Both the position numbers and the translations under genes were made by a program. From contig CAMDGT010000040.1 in NCBI GenBank assembly GCA_945898025.1, forward strand, positions 1 through 8,368: a stretch of 8,368 nt of DNA, read 5' to 3'. The notes under the pieces were generated by a model, which did not search any database, had not been told where the DNA came from, and saw only the letters and a program-made list of their open reading frames with translations. This document shows, in pieces, positions 7,116 to 8,368 of this stretch; positions within the stretch are counted from its first letter, which is position 1; each line of letters begins with the position of its first letter. This stretch comes from Rickettsia typhi (GTDB lineage: Bacteria; Pseudomonadota; Alphaproteobacteria; Rickettsiales; UBA1997).

Positions 7116-8368
7116 TCAAAATTGAAAATAAATAAATTCATAACTACCGCGAGATGCGAAAAACAAGGTTCCATAAATCATTATTAAGTAAATAAAAATC
7201 TTGTTAACGAACTTTATTTTAGGATATAAATCAACAAATTCGCGGTTTCTTTTATAGCCAATAATATCGGTTACTATTATCGGCAAGCTATATATCAATA
7301 AACCGTAAATAAGAATTTTTAGAGGCTCGCTCATCAGGTAATTTGATTTTACAATATCAGCTATTGCAAAGATTGATTCCATAGATTTAGAGAAATCAAC
7401 AAAACTTTTACTACAAAAGATCAGCATTCCAAATGCAATTTGCCAAAACCCGATAAATATTGCTATTATCAGCCCTAATTTATTGCCAAAAATTTTGATA
7501 ATAATTTTATCAAGCGGTATAAAGCGATAAAATATTATCATTAAACCGCAATAAAAACCATATAAAATAAATGAAAAACCTGCTCCGTGCCATACTCCAA
7601 ACAAAAGCATTGTAAAAATTACTGCGAATAAATTAACCATTTTATTTCTACGATTACCACAAATAGGCAAATAAACATAATCTCTTATCCAGCTAGAAAG
7701 AGAGATGTTCCATCTTTTAAAAAAATCACTAGCATTAGTTGCAAAATAAGGAGTTAAAAAATTCCTACCCAATCTAATTGAAAAGAGTTTGGCAACTCCT
7801 CTTGCAATGTCGCAATAGGCACTGAAATCGCAATATATTTGATAAGAGAATGCAATGGCAAGAATTAAGCCAACTCCTGCATGATTGATATTTTCTTTGC
7901 ATCTATCTACTAAATGACCAAGATTATCGGCGAATACAAGTTTTTTGAACAAACCCCAGCTAATCAAGAAAATTGCCATTTCAATATTGCGGTAGCTAGG
8001 TCTTTTTCTTAATTTAGTAAGTTGTGGCAATAATTCATGAGCTCTCATAATTGGTCCCGCTACTAACTTAGGGAAGAAAGCAATGAAAGTTAAATAATCA
8101 AGAAAATTTTTAGTAGGTTTAAATTGTTTTCGATATATATCTATAATGTAGCTAAGGCTTTCAAAGGTATAAAATGAAATTGCCACTGGCAAGGGAAGAT
8201 AATGCTTTAAGAAGGTTAAATCAATAAATAAGCCATCTTCTATTAAGCCAATTAACCAATCCCAATATTTAAAGAAAGCTAGTAGAGAGATATTAAAAAC
8301 AATACTGGTGATTAAGATTATTTTTCTTTTTCGATTAATTGCTAAAACATCGCCTTCTTGCTTATTAT
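7116..8368 (-). CDS. AlgI-type MBOAT membrane-bound O-acyltransferase, 5' end missing
   Basis: The frame stays open to the right edge, giving 416 visible residues; AlgI-type proteins are usually about 470-520, so the first 60-100 residues are outside. A TTG at 8192 is internal. The upstream codons read IILITSIVFNISLLAFFKYWDW and LKHYLPLPVAISFYTF, the normal family context. It is a polytopic inner-membrane protein that takes an acyl group, typically acetyl from a cytoplasmic donor, and passes it across the membrane for polymer O-acylation. Motifs are PVAISFYTFESLSYIIDIYR (60-79), FPKLVAGPI (98-106), QIYCDFSAYCDIARG (176-190), FFKRWNISLSSWIRDYVYLP (215-234) and LLFGVWHGAGFSF (255-267), with the catalytic His at visible residue 260. 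The commoner motif is RWHxxLS; here residue 220 is Asn. Several further hydrophobic segments follow. It ends in TGA, 3 nt before the SGNH-like gene, its likely partner. Confidence 0.92.
   Translation of the reverse strand, partial: NKQEGDVLAINRKRKIILITSIVFNISLLAFFKYWDWLIGLIEDGLFIDLTFLKHYLPLPVAISFYTFESLSYIIDIYRKQFKPTKNFLDYLTFIAFFPKLVAGPIMRAHELLPQLTKLRKRPSYRNIEMAIFLISWGLFKKLVFADNLGHLVDRCKENINHAGVGLILAIAFSYQIYCDFSAYCDIARGVAKLFSIRLGRNFLTPYFATNASDFFKRWNISLSSWIRDYVYLPICGNRRNKMVNLFAVIFTMLLFGVWHGAGFSFILYGFYCGLMIIFYRFIPLDKIIIKIFGNKLGLIIAIFIGFWQIAFGMLIFCSKSFVDFSKSMESIFAIADIVKSNYLMSEPLKILIYGLLIYSLPIIVTDIIGYKRNREFVDLYPKIKFVNKIFIYLIMIYGTLFFASRGSYEFIYFQF

Noticed and set aside
8190..8192. TTG as start of the MBOAT gene
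   Set aside because: The frame continues upstream to the window edge with family-like residues including FFKYWDW and HYLPLPVAISFYTF, so this codon is an internal leucine.
1..8368. Search for tRNA or rRNA genes, CRISPR arrays, insertion sequences, toxin-antitoxin pairs and phage genes
   Set aside because: Nearly all bases are in recognised coding regions. No tRNA-like cloverleaf, spaced direct repeats, transposase motifs or terminal inverted repeats were seen by eye.

Overview
This AT-rich window reads as ordinary chromosomal DNA of a bacterium using the standard code; TAA, TAG and TGA all end clear genes. The LeuB protein has alphaproteobacterial-style motifs: [31 protein letters not shown] and [15 protein letters not shown]. 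The partial gene in front of it is a frataxin (CyaY) of mitochondrial/Rickettsia-like type. Among alphaproteobacteria, frataxin is mainly known from Rickettsiales. The best inference is therefore an AT-rich, Rickettsiales-like alphaproteobacterium that keeps leucine biosynthesis. This is an inference from motifs, not a database result.

Layout, plus strand (1-4216): the 3' part of cyaY is followed after 3 nt by a complete leuB. After another 4 nt comes a secreted protein of unknown function, with an N-terminal eight-cysteine module and a long Lys/Asn/Glu-rich disordered tail. A 71-nt gap then precedes a complete AMP-forming long-chain acyl-CoA synthetase. The first three genes look like one transcription unit; the synthetase may have its own promoter.

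Layout, minus strand (8368-4244): three genes read towards the plus-strand block and are separated by only 1-3 nt. In transcription order they are an AlgI-type MBOAT O-acyltransferase (5' end outside the window), a membrane-anchored SGNH-like protein, and a three-domain aminopeptidase P. The MBOAT/SGNH pair resembles O-acetylation modules such as AlgI/AlgJ, PatA/PatB and DltB/DltD: the membrane protein passes an acyl group across the membrane and the extracytoplasmic partner places it on a polymer. The acceptor polymer here is unknown. Aminopeptidase P is probably a cytosolic peptide-recycling enzyme that shares the transcript. The two blocks converge with only 27 nt between stop codons.

The main points for a second look are all small changes at catalytic sites in the minus-strand operon. 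The SGNH protein has Cys where the nucleophilic Ser is expected. The MBOAT protein has Asn in place of the usual first conserved His. Aminopeptidase P has a four-residue insertion between its two metal-binding aspartates. The other is the unclassified eight-Cys secreted protein. I saw no RNA genes, insertion sequences, CRISPR arrays or phage genes, and no convincing new multi-gene system.
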